A stretch of DNA of 64,000 nt from SZAS-103 sp038226665. GTDB lineage: Bacteria > Pseudomonadota > Gammaproteobacteria > Xanthomonadales > Xanthomonadaceae. The stretch is from contig JBBRQI010000004.1 in the NCBI GenBank assembly GCA_038226665.1, positions 62,001-126,000 on the forward strand, written 5' to 3'. A model generated the notes under the pieces. It was not told the origin of the DNA, searched no databases, and was given only the letters and a program-made list of their open reading frames with translations. Below, in pieces: positions 1 to 9,266 of the stretch. Each line of letters opens with the position of its first letter. Position 1 is the stretch's first letter. Both the position numbers and the translations under genes were made by a program.

Positions 1-910
1 TATTGCTGTCGACGAGATGCACGACAAGTGGATGCGTTGAATGTTCTCCGACCACGCCGACCTGGTTGTTGCCGGATACAAGGCTCAATACCGGGCTGGC
101 AAAGACAGGCGTGCTCAGTGTGTTGTTGATCGGTCCTGGAACTTCCGTGGAAGTCGCCGATCCGGTATTTTTCACCGCGCCGGCGGCGAGATCCGATGCC
201 TGCACGACATACGAGGTCGACAGGACGCAGGTGCCGAGAGGTGCAACCGGCGAACAATCCACCGGCGGTGCGCTGCCATCCGTTACATGCACGTTGGTCA
301 ACGCGACATTACCGGTATTGCTCGCCGTGACCTGGTAAAACAACGTATCGCCTGGCGTGACATTGCCGCTGTTGTCGCTGTCGGTAAAACTCGACAAGAC
401 GACCTTCACCTTCATCGCCGGGCTGCCGAACACGGGGGTATTCACCGTGTTGCTGTTCACCGGCGTGGTGATCTCCCTGGATGTTGCCGAGCCGGTATTG
501 GTGAAGACGCCATTCGCCACGTCTGTCGCCGTCACCGTATGGGTGCCGCTCAACGGACAGTTGTTGCCCTTTGCCAGCACGGTTGCACAGGTGTTGGACG
601 CGGGAAAAAGCAGAGGGTCGCTGACGACGACATTGGTCAGGGGCACGTTGCCGGCATTGGTCGCGGTGACGGTGAAATGCAGGATGTCGCCCTCGGTGAC
701 CGTCCCGCTTAAATCATTGTCGGAATTGAAGGCCAGAACCTTGGCGACCGTCATCATCGGAGCCGCTTGGGCGTGGGCGTGCTGGCACCATGCACCGGCA
801 ATCGCGAGCACCAACGCAAACAATGTTCGCGTAACAAGCGCTTTCCATTTGTCGTGCGCAGACAGCGCGCAGGAACGGACGGACGCCAGATCCCGATGTT
901 GCGTACGCAT
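1..910 (-). CDS. Secreted DUF11-type repeat protein (C-terminus beyond window)
   Basis: Reading the minus strand from the ATG at 910 gives an unbroken frame to the left edge (about 303 residues), so the gene is partial at its 3' end. The start is chosen because GGGGAGA lies 7 bases upstream; a second ATG 5 bases earlier is too close to it. Residues 1-48 form a long signal peptide ending in AHA-QA. Then come two repeats of about 115-120 residues with the pattern DSDN(D/N)SGxVTxGD..F.VTA.NTGNV.LTNV.V.D, and a shared NTGSATS near each end. This matches the beta-sandwich DUF11/DUF7507 repeats of secreted or surface proteins; a role in adhesion or surface structure is inference. The gene is divergent from the caspase-like gene, with about 110 bases between the starts. 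No catalytic motif is visible. Confidence 0.8.
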   Translation of the reverse strand, partial: MRTQHRDLASVRSCALSAHDKWKALVTRTLFALVLAIAGAWCQHAHAQAAPMMTVAKVLAFNSDNDLSGTVTEGDILHFTVTATNAGNVPLTNVVVSDPLLFPASNTCATVLAKGNNCPLSGTHTVTATDVANGVFTNTGSATSREITTPVNSNTVNTPVFGSPAMKVKVVLSSFTDSDNSGNVTPGDTLFYQVTASNTGNVALTNVHVTDGSAPPVDCSPVAPLGTCVLSTSYVVQASDLAAGAVKNTGSATSTEVPGPINNTLSTPVFASPVLSLVSGNNQVGVVGEHSTHPLVVHLVDSN

Positions 911-1021
911 CGCATTTCTCCCCAGACCATGCTTATACTCGCCGCACCCAGTATAGCGGCTCGCGCGCCGCTGCAAGGGGTCGGCGCGAGTCGCGAACCC
1001 CCTCCAACGGAGCTTCGCGTC
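911..1021. promoter_or_regulatory. Divergent promoter region
   Basis: This 111-base stretch separates the start codons of the DUF11 protein (minus) and the caspase-like protein (plus), so it must hold the promoters of both unless one is read from further away. I cannot pick out convincing -35/-10 boxes. It contains the ribosome binding sites GGGGAGA (minus) and ACGGAGC (plus). Confidence 0.4.
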
Positions 1022-3331
1022 ATGAACTCGATACCGACATGTCCGGTCTTCCTTCGTTTCAGCGTTCTTGCCGCAGCGATCGGGATGATCGTCGGAACCG
1101 CCTCGTCGGTCCCGGTGGCGCATGCCCAGACGGTGCGCAACGCCGAGGATCTGCTCGTAGTGGACTGCCTGCTGCCCGGACAGATTCGCCGACTCGGCGC
1201 TCAAGCGACCTTCATGAGCGCACGCCGACCCATACGCACGACGCAGGCGGACTGCCAGATCCGCGGCGGCGAATACGTGGCCGAAGATCGCGCGAACTAC
1301 CAGACCGCACTCAAGGTCTGGATGGAGTCGGCAATGATCGGCGACGTCGAGGCGATGAATTACGTCGGCGAGATTTACCTGAAGGGACTCGGCACCGATC
1401 CGGACTACGCGCTGGCGCAGGTCTGGTTCAAGAAGGCCGCCGACAAGGGCGACAACCGCGCGAAGATCAACCTCGGTTACATGTACGAGGAAGGCTTGGG
1501 CGTGAACAAGGACATGGCCATGGCGCTGAACCTGTATCGCGAGGCGCAGGGCATCACCAACGACGACCTGGTTTTCTCGTCGACCGTTGCGGTGGAATTG
1601 CAGGCGAAGGACACCCAGATCGCTTCGCTGAAGCAGACCGTCGCAGCCGAACACGTGACCGAGGATCAGTTGCGCGAACAGGTCAAGCAGCTGCAGACGC
1701 AACTCGACCAGCACAAGCAGGCGCTCGAATCCTCGCAACACGACCTGGAGGACACCCAGGCGAAGCTCGATAAAGTCCGTTCATCGGTGGGCGCTGCCGA
1801 CCTTGCCAAGGTCGATCAGGCGCGCACGCAGATCCAGAGCAGCGCCGACGCGCTGGCCGATGCGCAAGGCAATGGCGATGCGGCGAATGCCGCCAATACC
1901 GCGCAGATCGCGCAACTCAAGGCGCAATTGGCGAGCCAGCGCGCGCAATTCCAGGCGCAGATCCGCAGCATGCAGGCGCGCGCGCCGGCCAAGGGCAAGC
2001 AGGATATCGAGCTGATGAAACTGCTCGAAAACCAGCTTGTCGACAAGCAGACCGAAGTGCGCCAGCAGAATCGCGCGATTGCTTCGTTGCAACAACGCAT
2101 CGGCAGCGGTGCAGCAGGCTCCGGGCAGGTGCTGGCTGGCGCATTGCCATCGCTGGAAATGCTCGAGCCGACCGTCATCGCGACGCGCGGCAAGCAGAAC
2201 ACCGCGGTCGTGCATGGTGCGCCCGGACCGCACGACTTGATCGGTCGCGTGAGCCAGCCGCAAGCAGTCGCACAGGTGACCGTGAACAATCATCCGGTCC
2301 CGATCGGCGCCAACGGCGCATTCAAGACGCAGGTCAACGTGCCCGCTGGCGGCGCGAGCGTGCAAGTCGCATTCGTGACCAAGAATGGCCAGCATGCCGG
2401 AATGGACTTCAACCTGATCACCCAGGCCGGCGGCGGCGCGCAGGCCGGAGTCGGCGCCACCGGCGGTGCCGGTGCGGTGCCGGCGAATCTGCGCCTCGGC
2501 AACAACTACGCCGTCATCATCGGCAACAACACGTACCAGGATCCGAACTATCAGGCCTTGCAGAGTGCGGTCAGCGATGCCACGGCCGTGTCGCAGGTGC
2601 TGAAGACGCGGTATGGATACCAGACATCGCTACTGCTCAACGCCTCGCGCCTCGAGATATTGACCGCGCTCAACACCATGCGCGAGAAACTCGGGATGGA
2701 CGACAACCTGCTGATCTACTACGCAGGCCATGGTGAATTGAAAGGGCGCCAGGGTTACTGGATTCCGGTGGACGCGAAGGACAACACCGCGTCGACGTGG
2801 ATTTCCAATTCCGCGATCAGCGACATCCTGACCACGATCAAGTCGCGCCATGTACTGGTTGTCGCCGACTCGTGCTATTCCGGCACGATGACGCGCGCCG
2901 CGGTACCGGTCTTCGATCTCGCCGCAATGTCGCCCGACAAGTGGTCCGCATGGGTCGGCAAGATGACCAGTGGCAAGTCGCGCACCGCGCTGACGTCGGG
3001 CGGCGTGCAGCCGGTTCCGGATACGGGCAGCGGCAAGCACTCGTATTTCACGCGCGCCTTCCTCAATGCGCTGCAGGACAACGACCGCATGCTCGAAGCG
3101 CAACGGCTATACCGCGAGGTTTCAAGTTCGCTCGCGCTTGCCGCAATCGATTCCCCGATCGCGCAATCGCCGGGCTATTCGCCGATCCAGTTCGCCGGCC
3201 ACGAAAGCGGCGACTTCTTCTTCGTGCCGAAGGGCGCGCGCACTGCGTTCGCGAAACCGCCGCACAAACAACTGGTCCGTATGCAACCAAGGCTTGTTGT
3301 TGCATCGGCGGCAATCGTTCACGGCGGTTGA
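1022..3331 (+). CDS. Secreted SEL1-repeat, coiled-coil, caspase-fold (peptidase C14-like) protein
   Basis: The protein has 769 residues from the ATG at 1022, preceded by ACGGAGC at 8 bases; the frame is open further upstream, but that part overlaps the divergent gene's 5' end. Domains in order: signal peptide (1-36, ending AHAQ); SEL1-like repeats (about 95-190, A..W(F/Y)..AA..G...A...LG.MY..G.GV); a Gln/Ala-rich coiled coil (about 190-370); a small Ig-like beta domain (about 390-470); and a caspase-like domain (about 490-735) starting YAVIIGNN.Y. The catalytic dyad is visible as H570 in YYAGHG and C618 in ADSCYSG. SEL1 repeats usually mediate protein contacts. A secreted cysteine peptidase, probably periplasmic, is the likely product; its substrate is unknown. 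Confidence 0.88.
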   Translation: MNSIPTCPVFLRFSVLAAAIGMIVGTASSVPVAHAQTVRNAEDLLVVDCLLPGQIRRLGAQATFMSARRPIRTTQADCQIRGGEYVAEDRANYQTALKVWMESAMIGDVEAMNYVGEIYLKGLGTDPDYALAQVWFKKAADKGDNRAKINLGYMYEEGLGVNKDMAMALNLYREAQGITNDDLVFSSTVAVELQAKDTQIASLKQTVAAEHVTEDQLREQVKQLQTQLDQHKQALESSQHDLEDTQAKLDKVRSSVGAADLAKVDQARTQIQSSADALADAQGNGDAANAANTAQIAQLKAQLASQRAQFQAQIRSMQARAPAKGKQDIELMKLLENQLVDKQTEVRQQNRAIASLQQRIGSGAAGSGQVLAGALPSLEMLEPTVIATRGKQNTAVVHGAPGPHDLIGRVSQPQAVAQVTVNNHPVPIGANGAFKTQVNVPAGGASVQVAFVTKNGQHAGMDFNLITQAGGGAQAGVGATGGAGAVPANLRLGNNYAVIIGNNTYQDPNYQALQSAVSDATAVSQVLKTRYGYQTSLLLNASRLEILTALNTMREKLGMDDNLLIYYAGHGELKGRQGYWIPVDAKDNTASTWISNSAISDILTTIKSRHVLVVADSCYSGTMTRAAVPVFDLAAMSPDKWSAWVGKMTSGKSRTALTSGGVQPVPDTGSGKHSYFTRAFLNALQDNDRMLEAQRLYREVSSSLALAAIDSPIAQSPGYSPIQFAGHESGDFFFVPKGARTAFAKPPHKQLVRMQPRLVVASAAIVHGG

Positions 3332-3340
3332 TGATCGAAG

Positions 3341-3371
3341 CGCCGGGCGTTTGGATTGAAAGCGCCCGGCG
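3341..3371. terminator. Hairpin after the caspase-like gene
   Basis: About ten bases after the stop codon, CGCCGGGCGTTT can pair with AAAGCGCCCGGCG (one G-T pair) around a short loop. The stem is GC-rich and well placed for a terminator, but no T-run follows on the plus strand, so it may instead be a 3' stabilising hairpin. Confidence 0.4.
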
Positions 3372-3516
3372 GACGAATGCAGTCGGGCATCGGGGAAGCC
3401 ATAAGGTTGCGCGCTAGTTCATGCGGCGACGTTCACGGCATGCGCCAGTTCCGCAATGGATGGAAGCCCCGCGCGTCCGCGTTACCATTGCAGGAAATCG
3501 AAACAGGTACGATGCA

Positions 3517-4128
3517 ATGGATGTGAACCCGATGGAAACCGTCGAGAGCCTGCGCGAACAGGCCGAGGACGCCAACGATCGCAGGATCGCGCTGCTGAAC
3601 ACGTGGGTCGCGCTCACGGTCGCGATCCTCGCCACCTTCATGGCAGTGTGCAAGATCAAGGACGACAACATCTGCCAGGGCATGCAGCAGGCGCAGGCCG
3701 ACAAGATCGACCATTGGAGCTACTACCAGGCGCGCAACCTGCGCGAGGAAGTGGCGAGCGCGACAGTCGCACAACTCACGCTCGAAGCGGCAGATCGTCC
3801 GACCAACCGGCAACCGGCCTATGCCAAGGCAATCGCAGGCTACGAGGCGCTCGCGAAGGAGCAGGCGGAGAAGAAGCGGGTGGTGATGGCGCAGGCGCAG
3901 GACGACCAGAAAAACTACGACGCGTTGAACTACCGCGACGACCAGTTCGACCTGTCCGACGCAATGCTCGCGATCGCGATCTCGCTGCTTGCACTCACTG
4001 CACTGACCCACAAGCGATGGCTGTACGTGATCGCCCTGGTCCCGACAGCAGGCGGTGTCGTGATCGGCCTGGCTGGCCTGCTCGGATGGGCGCTGCACCC
4101 GGACGCACTGTCGAAGTTGCTGAGTTGA
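3517..4128 (+). CDS. DUF4337-family membrane protein
   Basis: I chose the ATG at 3517 (MDVNPMETVESL), giving 203 residues, because the 32 residues before it are arginine-rich and unlike the family; ACAGG lies about 10 bases upstream, a weak site. The layout is typical of DUF4337: an N-terminal transmembrane helix (about 27-46, WVALTVAILATFMAV), a central charged helical part with the W-S-Y-Y-Q-A-R segment, and two C-terminal helices (about 147-165 and 170-192). The family has no known biochemical role. The gene converges on the RND permease gene with 48 bases between the stops. It is likely an inner-membrane protein with a helical extramembrane domain. Confidence 0.8.
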   Translation: MDVNPMETVESLREQAEDANDRRIALLNTWVALTVAILATFMAVCKIKDDNICQGMQQAQADKIDHWSYYQARNLREEVASATVAQLTLEAADRPTNRQPAYAKAIAGYEALAKEQAEKKRVVMAQAQDDQKNYDALNYRDDQFDLSDAMLAIAISLLALTALTHKRWLYVIALVPTAGGVVIGLAGLLGWALHPDALSKLLS

Positions 4129-4176
4129 TGAACTGAGCGCAGAAGCGCATCGTTTCGCTGCGCTCGCGCGCCGATG

Positions 4177-7100
4177 TCAGGCGTTCGCGACGGGGTGCCG
4201 TGCACGGCGCCGTGCGCCGCGCGCGCGAAACTGCGATTGAAAACGATCGAAATACAGATAGATCACCGGAGTCAGGTACAAGGTCAACACCTGCGAGGTG
4301 AGCAGGCCGCCGACAACGGCCAAGCCCAACGGTCGCCGTGATTCCGCCCCCGCGCCGAGGCCAAGAGCGATCGGCAGGGTGCCGAACAGCGCCGCGAAAC
4401 TGGTCATCATGATCGGGCGGAAACGCACCATGCACGCCTCGAAGATCGCTTCCTCGGCGGTCTTGCCTTCGCGTTCGGCCTCGACCGCGAAGTCGATCAT
4501 CATGATCGCGTTCTTCTTCACGATGCCGATCAGCATGATCAAACCGACCGCCGAATACAGGCTCAGGTCGATGTGGAAGACCAGCAGCGTCAACAAGGCG
4601 CCGAAGGCAGCGGTCGGCAGGCCGGAAAGAATCGTCAGCGGGTGGATGAAACTTTCGTAGAGGATGCCGAGCACGAGGTAGATCACGAAGATCGCCAGCA
4701 CCAGCAACAGGCCCATGCCCGAGACCGAGGACTGGAATGCCTGCGCGGTTCCCTGGAAGGATCCGGTGATCGAGTCGGGCACCTTCATTTTCGTGACGGC
4801 GCGCTGGATGCGCTCGACGGCCTGGCTCAGCGAAACGCCCGGCGCTAGATTGAACGACAGCGTGGCCGATGGAATTTGGCCAAGATGGCTGATCGTCGCC
4901 GGACCAACCGACTTGTCGAAGTGCGCGACCGCCGACAGCGGCACGAGCGTTCCGCTGGCCGAGCGCACATGGATCTGCCCGAGGATGCCGGTGTCGTCCT
5001 GCTTTTTCGGATCAACCTGCATCAGCACCCAGTACTGGTCGATCGAGGTGTAGATCGTCGAGACCTGCGCTGGCCCAAACGCCGTGTAGAGAGCGCTCTC
5101 GACTTGCGCCGTACTCACGCCGACGGCCGCTGCGGCATCGTGGTCGATCTGAACGTTCACCTGCGGCGTGGCGATCAGCAGGTCGCTGGTCACGTCCTGG
5201 AAGCCTGGCAACTTGCCGATCACTTCCACCAGTTTCGGCACGATGCCGAACAACTCCTTCGTGTTGATGTCCTGCAGGGTGTACTGGTATTGGGTCTTGG
5301 ACTGCGAGCCGCCGAGGCGGATGATCGGGATGTTCTGCAGGTAGATCTTGAATCCAGGAATGCCATTGAGCTTCGGCCGCAGTTCCTGCAGCACATCCTG
5401 AGACGATGGCCGCTGGCCCGACGGTTTGAGCGCGACCACCATGCGCCCTAGGTTGAGGGTGCCGCTGCTGCCCCCCACGCCAATGAACGACATCACGCCC
5501 TGCACGTTGGGGTCGGCGCCAACGATCTTTGCCGCCTGCTGCTGCTTGGCCGCCATCGTGTCGAAGCCGATGTCCTGGTCGCCTTGGGTGAACACGAACA
5601 ACTGGCCGATGTCGTCGTCCGGCAGAAATCCCTTCGGCACGACGTTAAACAGGAGCACTGTTGCCAGGAGGATGCCAGCGAAACCGAACAGAACCATACG
5701 GTGATGCTGCAGGCAGAACCGCAACGTGCGCCGGTAGGAATCCTGCACGCGATCGAACACGTTCTCGAACGCCTGGTACATGCGGCCGTGCGTCTCGCCG
5801 TTGTGCGAATGGAGCATGCGGCTGCAAAGCATCGGCGTGAGGCTCAGCGATACCAGCCCGGAGACCAGCACCGCGGCCACGATCGTCACCGCGAATTCGT
5901 GCAGCAGGCGGCCGATGATGCCGCCCATGAACAGCAGCGGGATGAACACGGCGGCCAGCGAGAGCGTCATCGAAACGATTGTGAAACCGATCTCCTTCGA
6001 ACCGTCGAACGTGGCCTGCAGCGGAGTTTTCCCCATCTCGATGTGGCGGGTGATGTTCTCGAGCATCACGATCGCGTCGTCGACCACGAACCCAACGCAC
6101 AGCGTCAGCGCCATCAGCGAAAGGTTGTCCAAGCTGTAGCCGAACGGATACATCACTCCGAACGTGCCTACGATCGATATCGGCAAGGCAAGCGACGGAA
6201 TCAGCGTGGCCGGCAGGTTGCGCAGGAACACGAAGATCACCAGCACGACCAGGAACAACGCCAGCATCAGGCTGAACTGCACGTCGTTCACCGATGCGCG
6301 GATGCTGACCGTACGGTCGTAGAACACCTTGAGCTCCATGCCGGCGGGGAGCTGTTTTTCGAATCCTGGCAGCAACGCCTTGATGCGCTGGACCACGTCG
6401 ATCGTGTTCACGCCAGGCTGCTTCTGGATCGCCAGCAGTACGCCGCGCTGGCCATTCACCCAGGCCGCAAGCTTGTCGGTCTGCACACCGTCGTAGACGT
6501 GGGCGATGTCCTGCAGGCGTACTGGCGCACCGTTCTGGTAGCTCACGATCAGGTCCGCGAATGCCTTCGCATTCGCGTATTGGCCATTGACTATCACGTT
6601 GTAGGTGCGGTTGCCTCCGTACAGCACGCCGGTCGGATTGTTCACGTTGCCGTTGCCGACGGCAACCTGGACCTGGTCGATGCCAAGGCCGCGCGCGGCC
6701 ATCGCTGCCGGATCGAGGTCGATGCGCACGGCGAACTTTTGCGAACCGTACACGTTCACCAGGGCGACGCCGTTGATCATCGACAATTGCTGGGCGAGCA
6801 GCGTCTCGCCGTACTCGTCGACCTTAGACAATGGCAGCGTCGTCGAATGCATGCCGATGTAATAGATCGGTGCGTCGGCGGGATTGACCTTCTTGAACGT
6901 GGGCGGCACCGTCATCGTCGAAGGCAGTCGCTTGAGCGCGGCCGAAATCGCGGACTGCACATCAAGCGCGGCCGCGTCGATGTCGCGATCCAGCGAGAAT
7001 TGCATGGTGATCTGGGTCTGGCCGGTGCCGCTCTGCGAGGTGATCGAATCCACCGACGGAATCGTCGAGAACTGCTTCTCCAGCGGTGTCGCCACGGCCG

Positions 7101-7284
7101 AGGCCATCGTCTCCGGCGATGCGCCCGGCAAGGCTGCCGAAACCTGGATGGTCGGGAAATCCACGTTCGGCAAGTCCGACACCGGCAATTGGCGGTACGA
7201 GACGATGCCGAACACGAGGATGCCGATCATGACCAGCGTGGTCATGACCGGGCGGCGCACGAAGATTTCGGAGATAGAACTCAT
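4177..7284 (-). CDS. RND multidrug efflux permease (HAE1/AcrB-MdtBC type)
   Basis: This inner-membrane pump uses the proton gradient to export hydrophobic compounds as a trimer in a tripartite complex. The 1035 residues match the family length. The sequence starts with the usual IFVRRPVMTTL helix and the SDLPNVDFPTI segment. The proton-relay aspartates are in VGFVVDDAIVMLEN (D402, D403), and the second half carries the matching GIVKKNAIMMIDFA segment, as expected for the internally duplicated 12-helix fold. The stop is 24 bases downstream of the neighbouring adaptor gene's region on the same strand, so both are probably one transcript. Sequence style (YRQLPVSDLPNVDFPTI) suggests the MdtB/MdtC side of the family, but substrates cannot be read from sequence. 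No outer-membrane channel gene lies nearby. Confidence 0.95.
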   Translation of the reverse strand: MSSISEIFVRRPVMTTLVMIGILVFGIVSYRQLPVSDLPNVDFPTIQVSAALPGASPETMASAVATPLEKQFSTIPSVDSITSQSGTGQTQITMQFSLDRDIDAAALDVQSAISAALKRLPSTMTVPPTFKKVNPADAPIYYIGMHSTTLPLSKVDEYGETLLAQQLSMINGVALVNVYGSQKFAVRIDLDPAAMAARGLGIDQVQVAVGNGNVNNPTGVLYGGNRTYNVIVNGQYANAKAFADLIVSYQNGAPVRLQDIAHVYDGVQTDKLAAWVNGQRGVLLAIQKQPGVNTIDVVQRIKALLPGFEKQLPAGMELKVFYDRTVSIRASVNDVQFSLMLALFLVVLVIFVFLRNLPATLIPSLALPISIVGTFGVMYPFGYSLDNLSLMALTLCVGFVVDDAIVMLENITRHIEMGKTPLQATFDGSKEIGFTIVSMTLSLAAVFIPLLFMGGIIGRLLHEFAVTIVAAVLVSGLVSLSLTPMLCSRMLHSHNGETHGRMYQAFENVFDRVQDSYRRTLRFCLQHHRMVLFGFAGILLATVLLFNVVPKGFLPDDDIGQLFVFTQGDQDIGFDTMAAKQQQAAKIVGADPNVQGVMSFIGVGGSSGTLNLGRMVVALKPSGQRPSSQDVLQELRPKLNGIPGFKIYLQNIPIIRLGGSQSKTQYQYTLQDINTKELFGIVPKLVEVIGKLPGFQDVTSDLLIATPQVNVQIDHDAAAAVGVSTAQVESALYTAFGPAQVSTIYTSIDQYWVLMQVDPKKQDDTGILGQIHVRSASGTLVPLSAVAHFDKSVGPATISHLGQIPSATLSFNLAPGVSLSQAVERIQRAVTKMKVPDSITGSFQGTAQAFQSSVSGMGLLLVLAIFVIYLVLGILYESFIHPLTILSGLPTAAFGALLTLLVFHIDLSLYSAVGLIMLIGIVKKNAIMMIDFAVEAEREGKTAEEAIFEACMVRFRPIMMTSFAALFGTLPIALGLGAGAESRRPLGLAVVGGLLTSQVLTLYLTPVIYLYFDRFQSQFRARGARRRARHPVANA

Positions 7285-7308
7285 GTCCGTCGATCGCTTT
7301 GAATGAGG

Positions 7309-8418
7309 TCAAGGCCGCGCATCGGCGATCTTGACCTTGCTGCCATCGGTCAACCGCGACTGGCCATCGGTGACCACGATTTCGCCATCGGCAAGACCAC
7401 TGCCGATCATCGCTGCGCCATCCACGCTGCGCACGACGGTGATGGCGCGTTGCTCGGCCTTGTCGCCGGTACCGACCACGAACACATAACTGCCGTTCGG
7501 GCCGGCCTTCACCGCGGCATCGGGTACTGCGAGCGCATCGGCATTGTTGCCGAGGTTGAGCGCGATGTTGACGAACTGGCCCGGCCACAGTTTTTCGTCC
7601 GCATTGACGAAAGTCGCGCGCAACTTCACCGTGTTGGTGGCCGAGTCGATCGCGTTGTCGACGAACGACAATTCGCCGCCGATCTTTCCGTCGATGCCAT
7701 CGCCGGTCGCCTGCACCGCGAGCACGCCTTTCGCCTGCGCCGCGCGTACCTTGTCGACGGTTTGCCCCGGCACGGCGAAGCTGACGAAGATCGGAGCGAT
7801 CTGGTTGATGGTGAGCAACGCCTGGGTGTCGTTGGCTTTCACGATGTTGCCGGCCTGCACGAGGATGCGACCGGCGCGGCCATCGATCGGCGCATGGATG
7901 TCGGCGTAGGCGAGGGTGAGTTTCATCGCCTCGACATTTGCCTGGTCGACCTTGACGCTTGCTGCGGCGGCCGACTCGGCGGTGACGTATTGCTGCATCT
8001 GGTCGGCGGAGATGTAGTGCTTGTCCGCAATGGGCTGGTAACGCACCACTTGCGCATGCGCGAGACTGCGCGCTGCTTCGTCTTTCGCGAGCGCTGCATT
8101 TGCCTGGCCGAGTGCGGCCTGCGCCGGGCGCGGATCGATCCGGAAAAGCAGCTGGGCTTTCCTGACGTCTGCGCCGTCCTTGACGTGCGCTTCGAGCAAT
8201 TGTCCATCCACGAGCGATTTGATCGCGACGCTGTTGATCGCCTCGACGCTGCCGACTGCGATGACGCGCTCGGGCACCGATCGTCGCGTCGCCTTGGCGA
8301 CGCTGACAGGCACTGCGGGCTCGGTTTTTTGCGCAGGTTCTTGCGAGCACGCCGCGACCGCAACGAGCAGGATCAACGCCAACCAACGCAGCGGAAAATC
8401 ACGTAAGCGATCTTGCAT
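7309..8418 (-). CDS. RND efflux periplasmic adaptor (membrane fusion lipoprotein)
   Basis: The adaptor links the RND pump to an outer-membrane channel. It has 369 residues. The N-terminus carries a lipoprotein signal with lipobox VAAC (Cys about 24). It then shows the family's nested order: barrel/lipoyl halves around SVAIKSLVDGQLLEAHVKDG and IHAPIDGRAGRILVQAGN, with an alpha-helical hairpin (about 100-165) between them, followed by the beta-barrel and membrane-proximal domains ending LTDGSKVKI. It is the first gene of the pair adaptor-permease, transcribed leftward, and the permease starts 24 bases after its stop. The upstream gap (8419-8580) is relatively AT-rich and should hold the promoter; no regulator gene is adjacent. 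Confidence 0.93.
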   Translation of the reverse strand: MQDRLRDFPLRWLALILLVAVAACSQEPAQKTEPAVPVSVAKATRRSVPERVIAVGSVEAINSVAIKSLVDGQLLEAHVKDGADVRKAQLLFRIDPRPAQAALGQANAALAKDEAARSLAHAQVVRYQPIADKHYISADQMQQYVTAESAAAASVKVDQANVEAMKLTLAYADIHAPIDGRAGRILVQAGNIVKANDTQALLTINQIAPIFVSFAVPGQTVDKVRAAQAKGVLAVQATGDGIDGKIGGELSFVDNAIDSATNTVKLRATFVNADEKLWPGQFVNIALNLGNNADALAVPDAAVKAGPNGSYVFVVGTGDKAEQRAITVVRSVDGAAMIGSGLADGEIVVTDGQSRLTDGSKVKIADARP

Positions 8419-8580
8419 TCACTTCCATCCATGCGTTTCTGCCGGGCGTGCCGCATTATCGCCATGCCCGATGTAATGTGCATGTGTATGAAGTCGTATT
8501 GCAACAATAGCTTCAGCAATCCTTGCCAAAGCCCTCGCGCAAGAATCTTTCGCGAAATGCGATGATTTGTTATTGGCCGC

Positions 8581-9144
8581 TCAATAGGGCTGTGCGGGTG
8601 GCGCCATTCGCGACACGGGCTCTACTGCGACGTTCGCTGTCTCGCCCAGCAGATGCGCCTGTCCATCCTGGATCAGGCATTGCAACTGCATGTTGCGATC
8701 GAGCATCGCGGCGAGCGCCTGCACGGCAACAGATGGAATGTCGATCACGGTCAGGTTCTTCTTCTTCGAGCGCGCAAGATCGGTGCCGATCTTGTCCCAC
8801 CAGATGTCCGCGCTGCGTCCGCCGTAATTGATCACGACAACTTGCCGCGCCCGCCCGCATGCCTTGCGGATGCGCTGTTCGTCGGGTTGGCCCAGTTCGA
8901 TCCACTGCTCGATTTCGCCGGTCAACGATTTGCGCCAAAGGTCAGGCTCGTCGTCGGTGCCCAGGCCGCGCCCGAACTCCAGACGCTCGTCGGCGTGCAG
9001 TGCGAACGCGAGCAGGCGCACCATCAGGCGTTCGCTGGTTTCCGAAGGATGTTGCGCAAGCGTCAGCGCGTGGGTCGCGTAGTAATGCCGATCCATGTCG
9101 CTCACCTGCAGTTCGACTTTGTGGATTGTCGCCTTGGGTGCCAT
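8581..9144 (-). CDS. yaeQ: YaeQ family protein
   Basis: The 187 residues match YaeQ along the full length: MAPKATIHKVELQVSDMDRH at the start, then TLAQHPSETSERLMVRLLAF, DDEPDLW, WIELGQPDE.RI.KACGRA and the C-terminal MQLQCLIQDG. YaeQ has a PD-(D/E)XK-like fold and was once linked to suppression of an rfaH haemolysin defect, but no enzymatic activity is established. The gene stands upstream of, and on the same strand as, the efflux pair with 162 bases between, so it is probably separately transcribed. Confidence 0.93.
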   Translation of the reverse strand: MAPKATIHKVELQVSDMDRHYYATHALTLAQHPSETSERLMVRLLAFALHADERLEFGRGLGTDDEPDLWRKSLTGEIEQWIELGQPDEQRIRKACGRARQVVVINYGGRSADIWWDKIGTDLARSKKKNLTVIDIPSVAVQALAAMLDRNMQLQCLIQDGQAHLLGETANVAVEPVSRMAPPAQPY

Positions 9145-9266
9145 GGGCTTCCTTGCGTAGGAAGCGGCATTCTAGGGGATCGCGCCGCCGGAGCCTTGTC
9201 CAGTTCCGGATTTCAGGGCGGCGAAGTGGCGTCACCTCCCATGGCGTCGGGGACAAGTGCTGCAGC

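Noticed and set aside
754..1140. Minus-strand frame of 128 codons at the left end
   Set aside because: Overlaps both real genes in the wrong frame; Arg/Cys-rich and without signal peptide, while the DUF11 frame beside it is clearly coding.
5584..7302. Long plus-strand open frame (about 570 codons)
   Set aside because: Antisense to the RND permease; His/Arg/Gln-rich translation with no family features, as expected from GC-rich third positions.
8419..8580. Promoter boxes for the efflux operon
   Set aside because: The gap is AT-rich and must hold a promoter, but no -35/-10 pair with good spacing could be defended.
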